Shown: in pieces, positions 1 to 8,078 of the stretch
Position numbering within the stretch: the first letter of the stretch is position 1
How the letters are laid out: every line of letters starts with the position of its first letter
NCBI GenBank assembly: GCA_016794345.1
Contig: JAEUKE010000258.1
Location: forward strand, 111,527-175,526
Source: Myxococcales bacterium
Lineage (GTDB): Bacteria; Myxococcota_A; Polyangia; Polyangiales; Polyangiaceae
DNA: 64,000 bases
Direction of reading: 5' to 3'
Notes under the pieces: generated by a model
What the model saw: the letters and a program-made list of their open reading frames with translations, nothing else
The model's database searches: none
What the model was told of the DNA's origin: nothing
Made by a program: the position numbers and the translations under genes

Positions 1-1
1 G

Positions 2-562
2 GACCTCGGCAACGGGCAGGGCCTCGCGGTGGTTCGTGTCGCGAACTGCAACAACGTGGTGATCGACGGCAAGTCGGTCGGCGGCGGCACGGTTGCTCAG
101 GTGGGCGTGAGCCTCATCGCGCCCGAAGGTGACGGCGACATCAACAACTTCACGGTCTACTACGACACCGACTCCAAGAAGCTCGCGAACGCGCTGAAGG
201 ACGCCGGCGTCCCTGCCCGCTACGTCCCGAAGCTCAAGTACGACTACGACGCCGGCGACAACACCCTGGAGATCCGCGTGCCCCCTCCCTCCAAGGCGCG
301 CTACACCGTCGAGGGCACGGTCATCCCGCCGTCCGGCACCCCGGTCCCGTTCATCGCGAACTGGTGGGCGACGACCAGCAACACCGAGACCAAGATGAAC
401 ACGGTGCTGCCGGCCATCTACTTCAGCGGCGCGCAGATGACGCTCACCGCCGATCACAACTCGCCGCTGCCCGCCCTCCTCGGCAGCGACCCGTACGTGT
501 TCCCGATCCTCGACAGCTACAACGCGTTCGGTGACGCGCACATGGTCGTGGACGTGCGCTGA
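2..562 (+). CDS. C-terminal part of an unrecognised, probably exported protein (5' end outside window)
   Basis: The reading frame is open from base 2 and runs without a break to the TGA at 560-562. The GTG at 29 is therefore unlikely to be the true start, and the gene probably begins before the window. The visible 186 residues are rich in beta-branched and small residues with regularly spaced Pro/Gly (for example IRVPPPSK and VIPPSGTPVPF) and few charged helices. This suggests a beta-sandwich or secreted protein. Only one Cys is present. I recognise no family. Codon use is typical of the rest of the window, with strong G/C at third positions. Confidence 0.75.
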   Translation, partial: DLGNGQGLAVVRVANCNNVVIDGKSVGGGTVAQVGVSLIAPEGDGDINNFTVYYDTDSKKLANALKDAGVPARYVPKLKYDYDAGDNTLEIRVPPPSKARYTVEGTVIPPSGTPVPFIANWWATTSNTETKMNTVLPAIYFSGAQMTLTADHNSPLPALLGSDPYVFPILDSYNAFGDAHMVVDVR

Positions 563-574
563 GCCGGTGCAGGC

Positions 575-994
575 TCACTTGCTGCGGGGCGACTTCGAAG
601 ACGGAGGGGCGCCCCGCAGGTAGGCGAGCGCCTCCTCCTCATCGAGGAACACGCGGCCACTCGAGCCCCCCTCCCGGAGGAGGCGTTGCGTGTGGAGGAG
701 GCCCGCGGGCGTCTTGACGAGGACGACGACCGCCCGAAAGCCCTCCACCATTTGTTGCCGGTGGTCCGCGAACATCGCCTCGGACTGCGGATCGTTGCGA
801 CCGACCACGGCGCGCGAGTCGATGAGGATGCCATGCAGCGCGCGCCCGGCAGCGTCGAGCGCGCGCTGCACGGGGACACACGCGGTCTCCACGTCTTGTC
901 GACTCTCGAAGGGTTTGTCCTTTCGGATCACCTTCATCACCCGGCCGTCGAGCTGCTCGACCCGGTAGAAGTCGCTCTCGTGGAGCACGCGCAC
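575..994 (-). CDS. STAS/SpoIIAA-like small cytoplasmic protein
   Basis: About 139 residues with no signal or membrane segment. The pattern is a beta strand (YRVEQLDGRVMKV), a helix around residues 30-50, a buried strand GILIDSRA, a helix, then VVVLVKTPAG and a C-terminal helix. This alternation resembles the STAS/SpoIIAA-like fold found in many myxobacterial stand-alone proteins of unknown role. The frame is open upstream to a TTG at 1030. I prefer the GTG at 994 because homology-like sequence starts at VRVLHESDFY, but neither start has a clear ribosome site. It converges with the gene ending at 562. Function beyond a possible protein-interaction role is not inferable. Confidence 0.55.
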   Translation of the reverse strand: MRVLHESDFYRVEQLDGRVMKVIRKDKPFESRQDVETACVPVQRALDAAGRALHGILIDSRAVVGRNDPQSEAMFADHRQQMVEGFRAVVVLVKTPAGLLHTQRLLREGGSSGRVFLDEEEALAYLRGAPPSSKSPRSK

Positions 995-1058
995 GGCGCC
1001 ATGTAAGCCACAGCCGACACGAGGGGTCAAAGCTTACGCGCGGCCAGGGGAAGGCAGC

Positions 1059-2248
1059 TCAGCGCCGGACGTGCACCAGCGCGCTCCGCCCGGCCGCGCC
1101 TCCGGCGATCGCGAGCCGCGCGACTTCCACGCCGGATGGTGAACGCGTCGGTCGGCAGCCATTCGGCGAAGTCGTTCATCCAGCCGTCCGCCCCGAGCGC
1201 GATCCCATCCTGCATCTTCCCGACGGCCCACGCGAAGCCGCCGGGGTCATCGAGATCGATGAGCCCGCACTCGGTGAACTTGGCGCCCGTGAACGTGTAC
1301 GGCTCTCCGCTCGCGTTCTTCACGAGGTAGCCCTTGTCGGCGGTCTCTTGCCAGGCCTTCGAATCCCGGTACACGAACGGGTTGAAGTAGATGTGAAAGT
1401 CGAAGCCGAGCGCGTGCAGGTCGTCGGCGACGGCCTCGATGTCGGGATAGAGCGTGCGGTCGACCTCCCACTCTTCTTTCAGCGAGTAGTTTTCGCCGTC
1501 CCGGTCGCCGCCGCGCCAGTCCTCCGTCCAGATCACGCTCGACGGGATGCCCTCGTCACGGAGCTTCTGCGCGACACGGCGCACGTTGTCGCTCCCGAAG
1601 ACCGCGTCGAGCCAGGGCGCAAACGCGACGAGGGGCGGCATGCGCGGGCGGCCGAAGGTGGAGGTCGCCTTCGTCAGCGCCTCGACCGGCGTCGGGCCGT
1701 CGAAGACGTGGATGGTCGTCGGCAGATCGATCTCGAGACGAGCCGCCGTCTCGCGCTCCGAGCACGAGGAAAACGTCGAGCGTCGATCGGACTCTGCGAC
1801 GAGGACGTACCCGCGGCTCGAGAGGTACTCGGGGATGGGTGCGTGGCTCGAGTGGCGCTGGCCCTGGAGCATCGTGCGATGTCACGCGCGCCGACGCGCA
1901 CGAGCACGCCGCCGCCCGACTTCTCGAGCGAGCTCGCGACGACCCACGGGCCCTCGGGCGTCACCGTGGGCCGGAACGCGCCGAACTGCATCTCGTACGT
2001 GGTCGTGACCTCGCGCGCGGCGAAGCCGACGAGCGGCGGCTCGTCTGCTGCAACGACGCCGGGGGCAGACCGTCGAGCAGGACCCTGCCGTCGCTCGCGG
2101 CGATGACGAGTCGGTTGCTTCCCTCGAGCGTTCCGCTGAAGCCGCCGCCCAGGCCGAGATCCACCGTGGGCGGCACACCTTCGTCATCGCCGCAGGCCGA
2201 CGCGGCGGTCGCAAGACACACCACCGCGAGCCGCCGGATCGAGCGCAT
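1059..2248 (-). pseudogene. Decayed GH31 glycosidase lipoprotein (sulfoquinovosidase/alpha-glucosidase-like)
   Basis: Pieces of one GH31 gene are scattered over three frames. At 2248-2040 there is a lipoprotein signal (lipobox Cys in ATAASACGDD) and the start of the mature protein. At about 2045-1885 a second frame reads PPLVGFAAREVTTTYEMQFG, typical of the GH31 N-terminal beta domain. At 1872-1130 a third frame carries the barrel, with YLSSRGYVLVAESD, VIWTEDWRGG and the nucleophile motif WMNDFAEWLPTD, closest to sulfoquinovosidases. After PTDAF the frame is lost, and a third-frame peptide ending ALVHVRR with a TGA at 1059-1061 looks like the original C-terminus. The roughly 300 residues left are about half of a GH31 enzyme, so both frameshifts and internal deletions are needed. 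Assembly error could explain single shifts but not the missing sequence. Confidence 0.75.
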
Positions 2249-2256
2249 CGTGGATC

Positions 2257-3372
2257 TCAGGAGCCGCCTGCGCCGCCCGCGCCGCCGACGCCTCCGCCGC
2301 CCGGGCCGCCGCCACCCGGGCCGCCGCCGCCACCGCCGCCTCCTCCGGTCCCTGCGTCACCGAGCGGGATCACCGGGTCGAGGCAGAAGGGACCGTGGAT
2401 GGTCTGCGTGCATTCATCGCCGGACATCGGATCGCAGTCGCCTTGCCCGCCGGGGCACGGCGTGGCCGTGAAGCAGAAGCCGTTCGGGGCGAAGTTGTTG
2501 GAGAAACACCACCAGCCCGGGTTCGCGCAGTCGCTCTGCACCGAACACGCCGGTGAGCAGAAGCCCTGGTCCCCCGCGCCGTAGCCGCTCGGACGGAACA
2601 CACAAACACCCTGGTCCAGCCCACCGCAGTCGAAGCTGTCGAGCTCGCCGCCCAGGACACACCGGTTCGAGCAATACGCGGGCGGAGCGCCGGGGTCCGT
2701 CCCGAAATTGACACAGACACCCGCGCACTCGGGGGGATCCGCCATGGGATCACAGAGCTCGCCGCTCTCGAGCCCCGTGTTCGGTGTGTCGACGCAGATG
2801 GCGAGCTGCGGATCACACGAGCGCCCAGCCGGGCACTGCGCGTCGGAGCCACACGTCGGAAGGCAGACAGCACCGTCATTCGTGTCGACGCACCGCAGGT
2901 CCTCGCGCTGCTGGCACTTGTCCTCCAGCAGCGGGTCGTCGATGAACTCGAGCGGGGGCCCGATCTCGCACCCGAGCAGGCAGATGCCGTTTTCGTCGTT
3001 GGCGTCGGTGAAACACAGCCCGTTGCCCGGGCACTCGCTGCTCGTGGTGCAGGCCTTCGTGCAGTAGCCGTCCGCCGGGCCGCCGAGGCCGAGCTGCTCG
3101 ATGTCCTCGTCGGGTTGGAGGCAGCGACCGTCCATCCCGCAGTCGCCGTCGTCGAGGCAGGTGCGTCCGACGTAGACCGTGTCGTCCGGTCCGGTCGACA
3201 CCGTCACCGTGGCGCTCTTCGTGGTGGTGGTCGCCTTCGTCGTGGAGCCCGAGCCACCCGCTCCTCCCGTCCCGCCGGAGCCGCCAGAGCCGCTGTCGTC
3301 CCCACACCCCCAGAAGCCGCTCGCGAGAATTGCGCCGGCACCGACCAGAAGCCCAAGCCCACTTCGCATCAT
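2257..3372 (-). CDS. Cysteine-rich lipoprotein with poly-Gly tail
   Basis: 371 residues. The ATG at 3372 is chosen because CGGAGG stands 5-6 bases upstream; a longer open frame exists but has no ribosome site. The signal peptide ends in SGFWGCGDD, a lipobox-like Cys, followed by a Gly/Ser/Thr linker. The mature part holds about a dozen Cys pairs in repeats of the type C-x2-D-x-D-C-x6-C and C-x4-C-P-x-G-x-x-C, reminiscent of Dickkopf/EGF-like repeats in myxobacterial surface lipoproteins. The last 35 residues are almost pure Gly/Pro. Probably outer-membrane anchored and surface exposed; binding partner unknown. It is isolated from the upstream ATPase operon by a terminator at 3413-3447. Confidence 0.8.
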   Translation of the reverse strand: MMRSGLGLLVGAGAILASGFWGCGDDSGSGGSGGTGGAGGSGSTTKATTTTKSATVTVSTGPDDTVYVGRTCLDDGDCGMDGRCLQPDEDIEQLGLGGPADGYCTKACTTSSECPGNGLCFTDANDENGICLLGCEIGPPLEFIDDPLLEDKCQQREDLRCVDTNDGAVCLPTCGSDAQCPAGRSCDPQLAICVDTPNTGLESGELCDPMADPPECAGVCVNFGTDPGAPPAYCSNRCVLGGELDSFDCGGLDQGVCVFRPSGYGAGDQGFCSPACSVQSDCANPGWWCFSNNFAPNGFCFTATPCPGGQGDCDPMSGDECTQTIHGPFCLDPVIPLGDAGTGGGGGGGGGPGGGGPGGGGVGGAGGAGGS

Positions 3373-3412
3373 GAGTTCCTCCGCGGAGCGAGAATACCTT
3401 GTGAGCACAAAG

Positions 3413-3447
3413 AAAAAAGAGGCGCACCTCGGGTGAGGCACGCCTCT
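3413..3447 (-). terminator. Rho-independent terminator after atpE
   Basis: On the minus strand two 13-base arms (3447-3435 and 3430-3418) surround the loop ACCC and are followed directly by a run of T (3418-3413 are A on the plus strand). All 13 pairs form on the minus-strand RNA because the two central ones are G-U wobbles. Read on the plus strand the same positions would be mismatches, so the element is oriented for the ATPase operon. Confidence 0.9.
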
Positions 3448-3516
3448 AAGCATTCGTGAATTTCGCGGCGCTGTCGTGTTGAATTTTGCGACAGTCGCTG
3501 CTCCGCCCGTCGCGAG

Positions 3517-3858
3517 TTACTGCAGGCTGATCTTGCCCTGCAGGATGAACGCGACGACGAACGCGAGGAGCACGAGCGACTCGATGAGGGCCAGACCGAG
3601 GATCATCGGGGTCTGGATACGAGCCGCAGCGCCCGGGTTGCGCGAGATGCCCTCGAGCGCAGCGGCCGTTGCACGGCCCTGGCCGAGCGTGCCGCCGAGC
3701 GCAGCGAGGCCGATGGCGAGACCAGCGGCGAGGCCGAGGTAGCTGCTCGCATCGAACTTGTTGGCAGCGGCGCCCGCCTGCTGCGCAAACGCGAGCGCGG
3801 GGACGAGAAACGCCGCAGCGAACGCCGCGAGGGACACAAGCTTGCTCTTGAGGGACAT
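3517..3858 (-). CDS. atpE: F-type ATP synthase subunit c with N-terminal signal-like extension
   Basis: Forms the ion-carrying rotor ring of F0. 113 residues, longer than the usual 75-90 because residues 1-25 form a signal-peptide-like extension ending ALAFA/QQ, known from some delta-type proteobacteria. Helix 1 covers about 40-62 with GQG at 59-61. The polar loop is SRNPG near 72-76. Helix 2 covers 84-107 with the ion-binding Glu93 in ALIESLVL. Gln60 and Ser94 correspond to two residues of Na+ binding sites, but the Thr of those sites is Leu here, so proton coupling is more likely; not settled from sequence. Last gene of the rph-rdgB-atpZIBE operon, followed by a strong terminator. Confidence 0.96.
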   Translation of the reverse strand: MSLKSKLVSLAAFAAAFLVPALAFAQQAGAAANKFDASSYLGLAAGLAIGLAALGGTLGQGRATAAALEGISRNPGAAARIQTPMILGLALIESLVLLAFVVAFILQGKISLQ

Positions 3859-3990
3859 CCTGGATTCGCTCCTTTCAGGGCCGAGCGACGACGAGTTCGG
3901 CGCGCTCTCTAGATCGATTCTCCGGCCAAGGCCAGATGAATTTGTTTTCGAGCGGGGATGGGGGTCCCGCTCGAAGGGGTTACGGGAAGG

Positions 3991-4779
3991 TCAGTGATGG
4001 GCTTCGTCGTGTTTCTCGGTCGCGAGACCGATGTACACGCAGGTGAGAAGGCAAAAGACGATCGTCTGCACGACGCAGACGATCACGCCGAGGAGCATGA
4101 TCGGGATCGGGACGAACAGCGTCACGAGCCCGAGGAACAGCGCCCCCAGGAGATGGTCGACCGAGATGTTGACCATGAGCCGCACGCTGAGCGTGAACGG
4201 CCGAACGATGATCGTAGAGAACAGCTCGATGGGCAGGATGATCGGCGCGAGGTACCACTTCGGGCCGGCGAAGTGCGCCAGGTACGCCATGCCGTTTTCC
4301 TTCAGACCGTAGTAGTTGAAGGTGACGAGCACGACGAGCGCGCAGCCCAGCGTGACGCTCCAGCTCGACGTGGGCGAGGAGAAGCCGGGCACGAGGCCGA
4401 TGAGGTTGCAGAAGAGGATGAAGACGGCCGAAGCGCCGATGATGGGGAAGTAGCGCTTCGCGTTGTGCGCCCCCATCACGTCTTTGGCGAGGTCGTAGAA
4501 GTACGAGACCAGCACCTCGAAGAACGTGGTGAGCGTCAGCTTGTCGCTCGGGACCACCGCCTCTTTCAGGCGGATGACCTTGGACCGGACGGCGAGCGCC
4601 AGGACGAGCAGCACCACCATGTAGAGCAGGCTCGTCAGGACGGGCTCGGTGCTCTTGTAGTCCGGGTGCTGGTGACCGAGGAACTCATCCCCGAACGGAC
4701 GCGTGAGCGCCTGCGCGTTGTGCTTCAGCGCGGGGAACTTGTCGAGCAGGTAGGTCAGCCAGTAGGTGTGCTTGGGCAT
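3991..4779 (-). CDS. atpB: F-type ATP synthase subunit a
   Basis: Stator membrane subunit that forms the ion half-channels against the c ring. 262 residues, normal length. Hydrophobic helices lie at about 50-66, 112-135, 143-158, 177-192, 205-228 and 230-252. The essential Arg is R200 in FTLSVRLMVN, with the accompanying PIE motif at 183-185. The Glu/His-rich tail (ATEKHDEAHH) is not conserved in the family. It lies 132 bp upstream of atpE and about 105 bp downstream of the atpI-like gene. No atpFHAGDC genes follow, so the F1 and peripheral stalk genes must sit elsewhere, as in other Myxococcota. Confidence 0.96.
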   Translation of the reverse strand: MPKHTYWLTYLLDKFPALKHNAQALTRPFGDEFLGHQHPDYKSTEPVLTSLLYMVVLLVLALAVRSKVIRLKEAVVPSDKLTLTTFFEVLVSYFYDLAKDVMGAHNAKRYFPIIGASAVFILFCNLIGLVPGFSSPTSSWSVTLGCALVVLVTFNYYGLKENGMAYLAHFAGPKWYLAPIILPIELFSTIIVRPFTLSVRLMVNISVDHLLGALFLGLVTLFVPIPIMLLGVIVCVVQTIVFCLLTCVYIGLATEKHDEAHH

Positions 4780-4884
4780 CGGCGTGCCTCGCGCCGCGTG
4801 TGCGGCCCGTTAGCGCGGCGCTCCTTACCACAGCCGCGGCGAGCGGGGCGAGGGGAAAGGAAAAAGGGGGGGGACGCCGGCGGT

Positions 4885-5277
4885 CTAGGGCTCTTCTTTG
4901 CGGAAAAACAGGTTCGAGAGCGTGATCCCGATGGGCATCGCTCCGTAGCCGACGACCAGGGCCAGGGCGGACACGTCCCCTCGGCGCAGGATGAGGTAGA
5001 CGGCGCCGAAGAGGGCCAGGAGCTTCAAGAAGCCGAGCAGCGCCCAGGGCGTCCGCGGGCCCTTCTGGTCGAGGAAGGCGTCGCCGAGCCGGATGAAGAG
5101 CACCAGGTTCGCGGTCGCGAGGGCGCCGCCCAGGAAGACGCCGACGGCAGCGCGGAAGTCCGAGAACACGGCCGCGAGCACCGTGAGCACCAGGCCGCTC
5201 ACCGCGACGGATTTCACCGCCGCCCGGAGGACGGGGTCTCGCTTCTTGGGCGGAGTCTGGGGCTCGGGCTCGGTCAC
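4885..5277 (-). CDS. atpI: AtpI-like F0 accessory membrane protein
   Basis: 130 residues. A short Pro-rich cytoplasmic start (TEPEPQTPPKKRD) is followed by four hydrophobic segments at about 20-38, 43-62, 75-92 and 98-118. This matches the ATP synthase subunit I family, which helps c-ring assembly and may handle Mg2+. The GTG start at 5277 overlaps the stop of atpZ in GTGA, indicating translational coupling and deciding the start over longer open-frame alternatives. Position directly before atpB supports the assignment; sequence conservation in this family is weak. Confidence 0.8.
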   Translation of the reverse strand: MTEPEPQTPPKKRDPVLRAAVKSVAVSGLVLTVLAAVFSDFRAAVGVFLGGALATANLVLFIRLGDAFLDQKGPRTPWALLGFLKLLALFGAVYLILRRGDVSALALVVGYGAMPIGITLSNLFFRKEEP

Positions 5278-5636
5278 GACGACTTCTCCTCTTCCTCGGC
5301 CTCGTCCACGCGGTTGTCCCGCATGGCCGCTTCTTCTCGGCGGCGCGCCGCACGCTCGGAGCGCGACTCGTAGAGCGGAGCCGGGTTTCCCTCCTCCGCC
5401 TCCTCTCGGATCGTGGCAGCGCGCATCATTCTCATGGCTCGAAGCACGCTGTGGACCGCGGTCGCGAGCCCGAAGGCGAACCCACCCCAGGTAAACCAGG
5501 GATCGGTGCCATAGCGCTGGTCGAGCCAGCTCCCCACGAACATGGAGAACACGATCGCGAAGACGATCTCCATGCCGACCGTGGCGTAGCCGGCGGAGCC
5601 CTTGTACACGCGGGCCACGCTCTTGATTCGGCTCAC
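5274..5636 (-). CDS. atpZ: AtpZ/AtpI family F0 subunit
   Basis: 120 residues with two transmembrane helices, about 18-37 (GMEIVFAIVFSMFVGSW) and 46-66. The LDQRYGTDPWF loop and the following GGFAFGLATAV are typical of the putative F0F1 ATPase subunit family (AtpZ/AtpQ), thought to form a small cation channel with AtpI. The C-terminal 50 residues are highly charged, with a Glu-rich end (EAEEEEKSS). The GTG start at 5636 overlaps the rdgB stop (GTGA), and the stop overlaps the atpI start in the same way, so rdgB, atpZ and atpI are probably translated as one coupled block. Confidence 0.82.
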   Translation of the reverse strand: MSRIKSVARVYKGSAGYATVGMEIVFAIVFSMFVGSWLDQRYGTDPWFTWGGFAFGLATAVHSVLRAMRMMRAATIREEAEEGNPAPLYESRSERAARRREEAAMRDNRVDEAEEEEKSS

Positions 5637-6301
5637 CCGGCACCTCGCGAGGCGAGGATGCGCCGGGCCTCGGCGAGCCGCGCCTCGAGCATCGACTCCA
5701 CGTGAGGCAGGAGCGCACGGGCGGCCTGGCCGCGGTGGCTCATCGTGTTCTTCTCGTCCTCTTCGAGCTCGGCGAACGTGCGCGCGCCCCCTTCGACAAG
5801 AAACAGCGGGTCGTAGCCGAACCCGCTCTCGCCGCGGGCGCTCCGGGCGATGACGCCGTCGCAGCGGCCCTCGACCACCACGGGCTTGAGCCCCTCCGAG
5901 AACGGATCCACCAGGGCGATGACGCAACGGAAGCGGGCGGTGCGCGACGCGTCCTCCACCTCTTCCAGGGCGGAGAGCAACATCGCGTTGTTCTCCGCGT
6001 CGGTTGCGCCTTCGCGCGCGAACCGGGCGCTGCGCACCCCCGGCCGGCCGCCCAGCGCGTCCACCTCGAGCCCCGAGTCGTCCGCGATGGCCACGAGCTG
6101 GGTGGCCTCGGCGGCGGCCCGCGCCTTCTTCAGGGCGTTTTCCTCGAAGGTGGCGCCGTCCTCCACGGGTGGACCGTAAGAAGGCACGACCTCGCGGATG
6201 GGGACCACCTCCACCGGGAGCGAAGCAAAGAGCGAACGCAGCTCCGCCAGCTTCCCCGGGTTGTGCGTCGCCAGGACGAGGGTCATCGCCTTCACGTGCA
6301 T
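5633..6301 (-). CDS. rdgB: dITP/XTP pyrophosphatase, RdgB/HAM1 family
   Basis: Hydrolyses non-canonical purine NTPs (ITP, XTP and deoxy forms) to the monophosphate, keeping them out of DNA and RNA. 222 residues. The nucleotide-binding start THNPGKLAEL is at 12-21, the metal and catalytic region DDSGLEVDALGGRPGV at 74-89, and later FGYDPLF and MSHRGQA. AGGAGG stands 8 bases before the ATG at 6301; a second in-frame ATG at 6286 could also serve. It sits 19 bp after rph, the widely conserved rph-rdgB pairing, and overlaps atpZ by 4 bp. Confidence 0.95.
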   Translation of the reverse strand: MHVKAMTLVLATHNPGKLAELRSLFASLPVEVVPIREVVPSYGPPVEDGATFEENALKKARAAAEATQLVAIADDSGLEVDALGGRPGVRSARFAREGATDAENNAMLLSALEEVEDASRTARFRCVIALVDPFSEGLKPVVVEGRCDGVIARSARGESGFGYDPLFLVEGGARTFAELEEDEKNTMSHRGQAARALLPHVESMLEARLAEARRILASRGAG

Positions 6302-6320
6302 CGGGACGTCCTCCTCGGAT

Positions 6321-7079
6321 CTAGCTCGGCGCGAGGAGGGAGGCGAGCGTGACCCCGGCGCCGGCCAGGACCTCGGCCTGCATCCGGGTGAGGGTCGTCA
6401 CGCCTTCAATCGCCAGATCGACCATCTTGTCCATGTCGGCGCGCGCGATCGCCTCACCCTCGGCGGTCCCCTGCACCTCGACGATGCGACCTCGCTCCGT
6501 GCCGACCAGGTTCAAATCGACGCGGGCCTTCGAGTCCTCCACGTAGACCAGGTCGAGGGCGAGCCCGTCGTCGAGGAAACCGACGCTCGTCGCCGCGACC
6601 TGCTCGCGAATGACCGGCTTCGCCAGCTTGCCCGACTTCATCAGCTTGTCGATCGCGATCGCCAGGGCGATGAAGCCGCCCGTGATCGAGGCCGTGCGTG
6701 TTCCGCCGTCGGCCTCGAGGACGTCGCAATCCACCACGATCTGCCGCTCACCCAGCGCTTGCAGGTCCACCGCCGCGCGGAGCGATCGGCCGATGAGGCG
6801 CTGGATCTCCTGCGTGCGCCCGCTCGGCGCCTTGCCCCGGCCGTCGCGCGACTCCCGCTTCTCGGGAGCCGAGCGCGGGTGCATCTGGTACTCGGCCGTG
6901 ACCCAGCCCTTGCCGGAGTTCAGCAGGAACGGCGGGACCCCGGGGTCCACCGAGGCCGTGCAGAGCACGACCGTCCGGCCTGCGCGGTAGAGCACGGAGC
7001 CCTCCGCGTTCCGTTGAAACCCGACCGTCGTCTCCACCGGGCGAAGCTGGTTCGCGGACCGTCCATCGTGGCGTGCCAT
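6321..7079 (-). CDS. rph: Ribonuclease PH
   Basis: Phosphorolytic 3'-5' exoribonuclease that trims the 3' ends of tRNA precursors. 252 residues, slightly longer than the usual 238-240. The family start RHDGRSANQLRPV is at 3-15. The phosphate-site region follows around SRDGRGKAPSGRTQEIQRLI, then the second RNase PH subdomain with DCDVLEADGGTRTASITGG, and VGTERGRIVEVQGTAEG near the end. First gene of the operon that continues through rdgB into the F0 genes. A divergent small membrane-protein gene starts about 105 bp away, so the promoter should lie between 7080 and 7184. Confidence 0.96.
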   Translation of the reverse strand: MARHDGRSANQLRPVETTVGFQRNAEGSVLYRAGRTVVLCTASVDPGVPPFLLNSGKGWVTAEYQMHPRSAPEKRESRDGRGKAPSGRTQEIQRLIGRSLRAAVDLQALGERQIVVDCDVLEADGGTRTASITGGFIALAIAIDKLMKSGKLAKPVIREQVAATSVGFLDDGLALDLVYVEDSKARVDLNLVGTERGRIVEVQGTAEGEAIARADMDKMVDLAIEGVTTLTRMQAEVLAGAGVTLASLLAPS

Positions 7080-7183
7080 GCCGCGGCCCTACCATGGGGT
7101 TGGCCGGCCCGCGATGGATCGCCGCGCCGCGGCTGGACGGCCGGCGGATCCGATCTACGCTCCAAGCAACGGACGGGAGCGCC

Positions 7184-7375
7184 ATGAGCCAAGGTCGCAA
7201 GAGCGTGGTGGAGGAGTCGAAGAGCAAGGGCATGGCGGCCGGAGCCGCGGTCGCCGGAGCCGTCGTCGTCGGCGCGCTCGGTTTCCCGGTCCTGGCCACC
7301 GTCGCGTCGGTGCCAGCGGCCGTGCTCGCCTACCGCTGGTGGAAACACCGCGCCGAGAACGGCATCAAGTTCTAG
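7184..7375 (+). CDS. Small hydrophobic membrane protein, function unknown
   Basis: 63 residues. Start ATG at 7184 is preceded by GGGAG at a good distance; the longer upstream reading frame lacks a ribosome site. Residues 1-16 are charged (QGRKSVVEESKSKG). Residues 17-52 are almost wholly Ala/Val/Gly/Leu, long enough for two short membrane passes or one with a re-entrant turn. The end YRWWKHRAENGIKF is basic, so the C-terminus is probably cytoplasmic. No family recognised. Confidence 0.65.
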   Translation: MSQGRKSVVEESKSKGMAAGAAVAGAVVVGALGFPVLATVASVPAAVLAYRWWKHRAENGIKF

Positions 7376-7448
7376 CGAGCAACATTACGCCGTCGGAAAG
7401 GTGCTCGCGGTTCGGAATCCGCGCGGCCCGGGCCCAACCTCCGGCGCC

Positions 7449-8063
7449 ATGGTCGCTCCCGCTCGCCTTCGCTTCTTCCGCCTGACCCCCGCCCTCCTCC
7501 TCTGCGGCTCGCTCTCCATTCCTCTCCTGGCCGACTGCAGCGGCGCCGCCACCTGCGACGCGGTCTGCGACAACGTGCTCGACAAGTGCACCGACATCGA
7601 GACGGACTTCGCTCGCAACAGCTGCCTCGAGCAGTGCGAGCAGCGCAAGCAGGTCGTCCCGGAGTCGTGCGCCGAGGAGCGCGACGAGGTCCTGCGGTGC
7701 CTCTCGATGGCCGAGTCGGTCGACTGCGGCGACCCTCAGCAGTCGGCGGCTTGTTCGGCCGAGAACGAGGCGCTCGCGGACTGTGCGGCGGATACCCAGG
7801 GCTCCGGAGGCAGCACGGGGACAGGCAACGGCGGCGCGCCCTGCGAGACCGACGACGAGTGCGCGTCCGGGCTCTGCAATTGGAAGATCGAGCAGTGCTC
7901 GACGCCCGGCGATCTCGGCGCGCCGTGCTCGCGCGACGAGGAGTGCGCTGGCGACCTCTGCAATTGGACCACCGACCAGTGCAGCGCTGCCGGCGGCTCC
8001 GGCGCCCCCTGCGGACGCGACGAGGAGTGCGTGAGCGGTCAGTGCAACGAGACCTGTGCCTGA
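7449..8063 (+). CDS. Exported cysteine-rich protein with three C-terminal Cys repeats
   Basis: 204 residues from the ATG at 7449. A basic start (MVAPARLRFFR) and hydrophobic stretch lead to LLADCSG, which could be a lipobox though Asp at -1 is atypical. The middle carries paired Cys helices (CDAVCDNVLDKC, CLEQCEQRKQ, a CHCH-like spacing). The last 75 residues contain three near-identical units of the form GAPC-x2-D-x-EC-x-SG-x-CN followed by a Cys, comparable to Dickkopf-like repeats. Probably an extracytoplasmic, disulfide-stabilised binding protein. It converges with the gene at 8079, with 15 bp between stops. Confidence 0.75.
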   Translation: MVAPARLRFFRLTPALLLCGSLSIPLLADCSGAATCDAVCDNVLDKCTDIETDFARNSCLEQCEQRKQVVPESCAEERDEVLRCLSMAESVDCGDPQQSAACSAENEALADCAADTQGSGGSTGTGNGGAPCETDDECASGLCNWKIEQCSTPGDLGAPCSRDEECAGDLCNWTTDQCSAAGGSGAPCGRDEECVSGQCNETCA

Positions 8064-8078
8064 GCGCGCCACCTGGGC

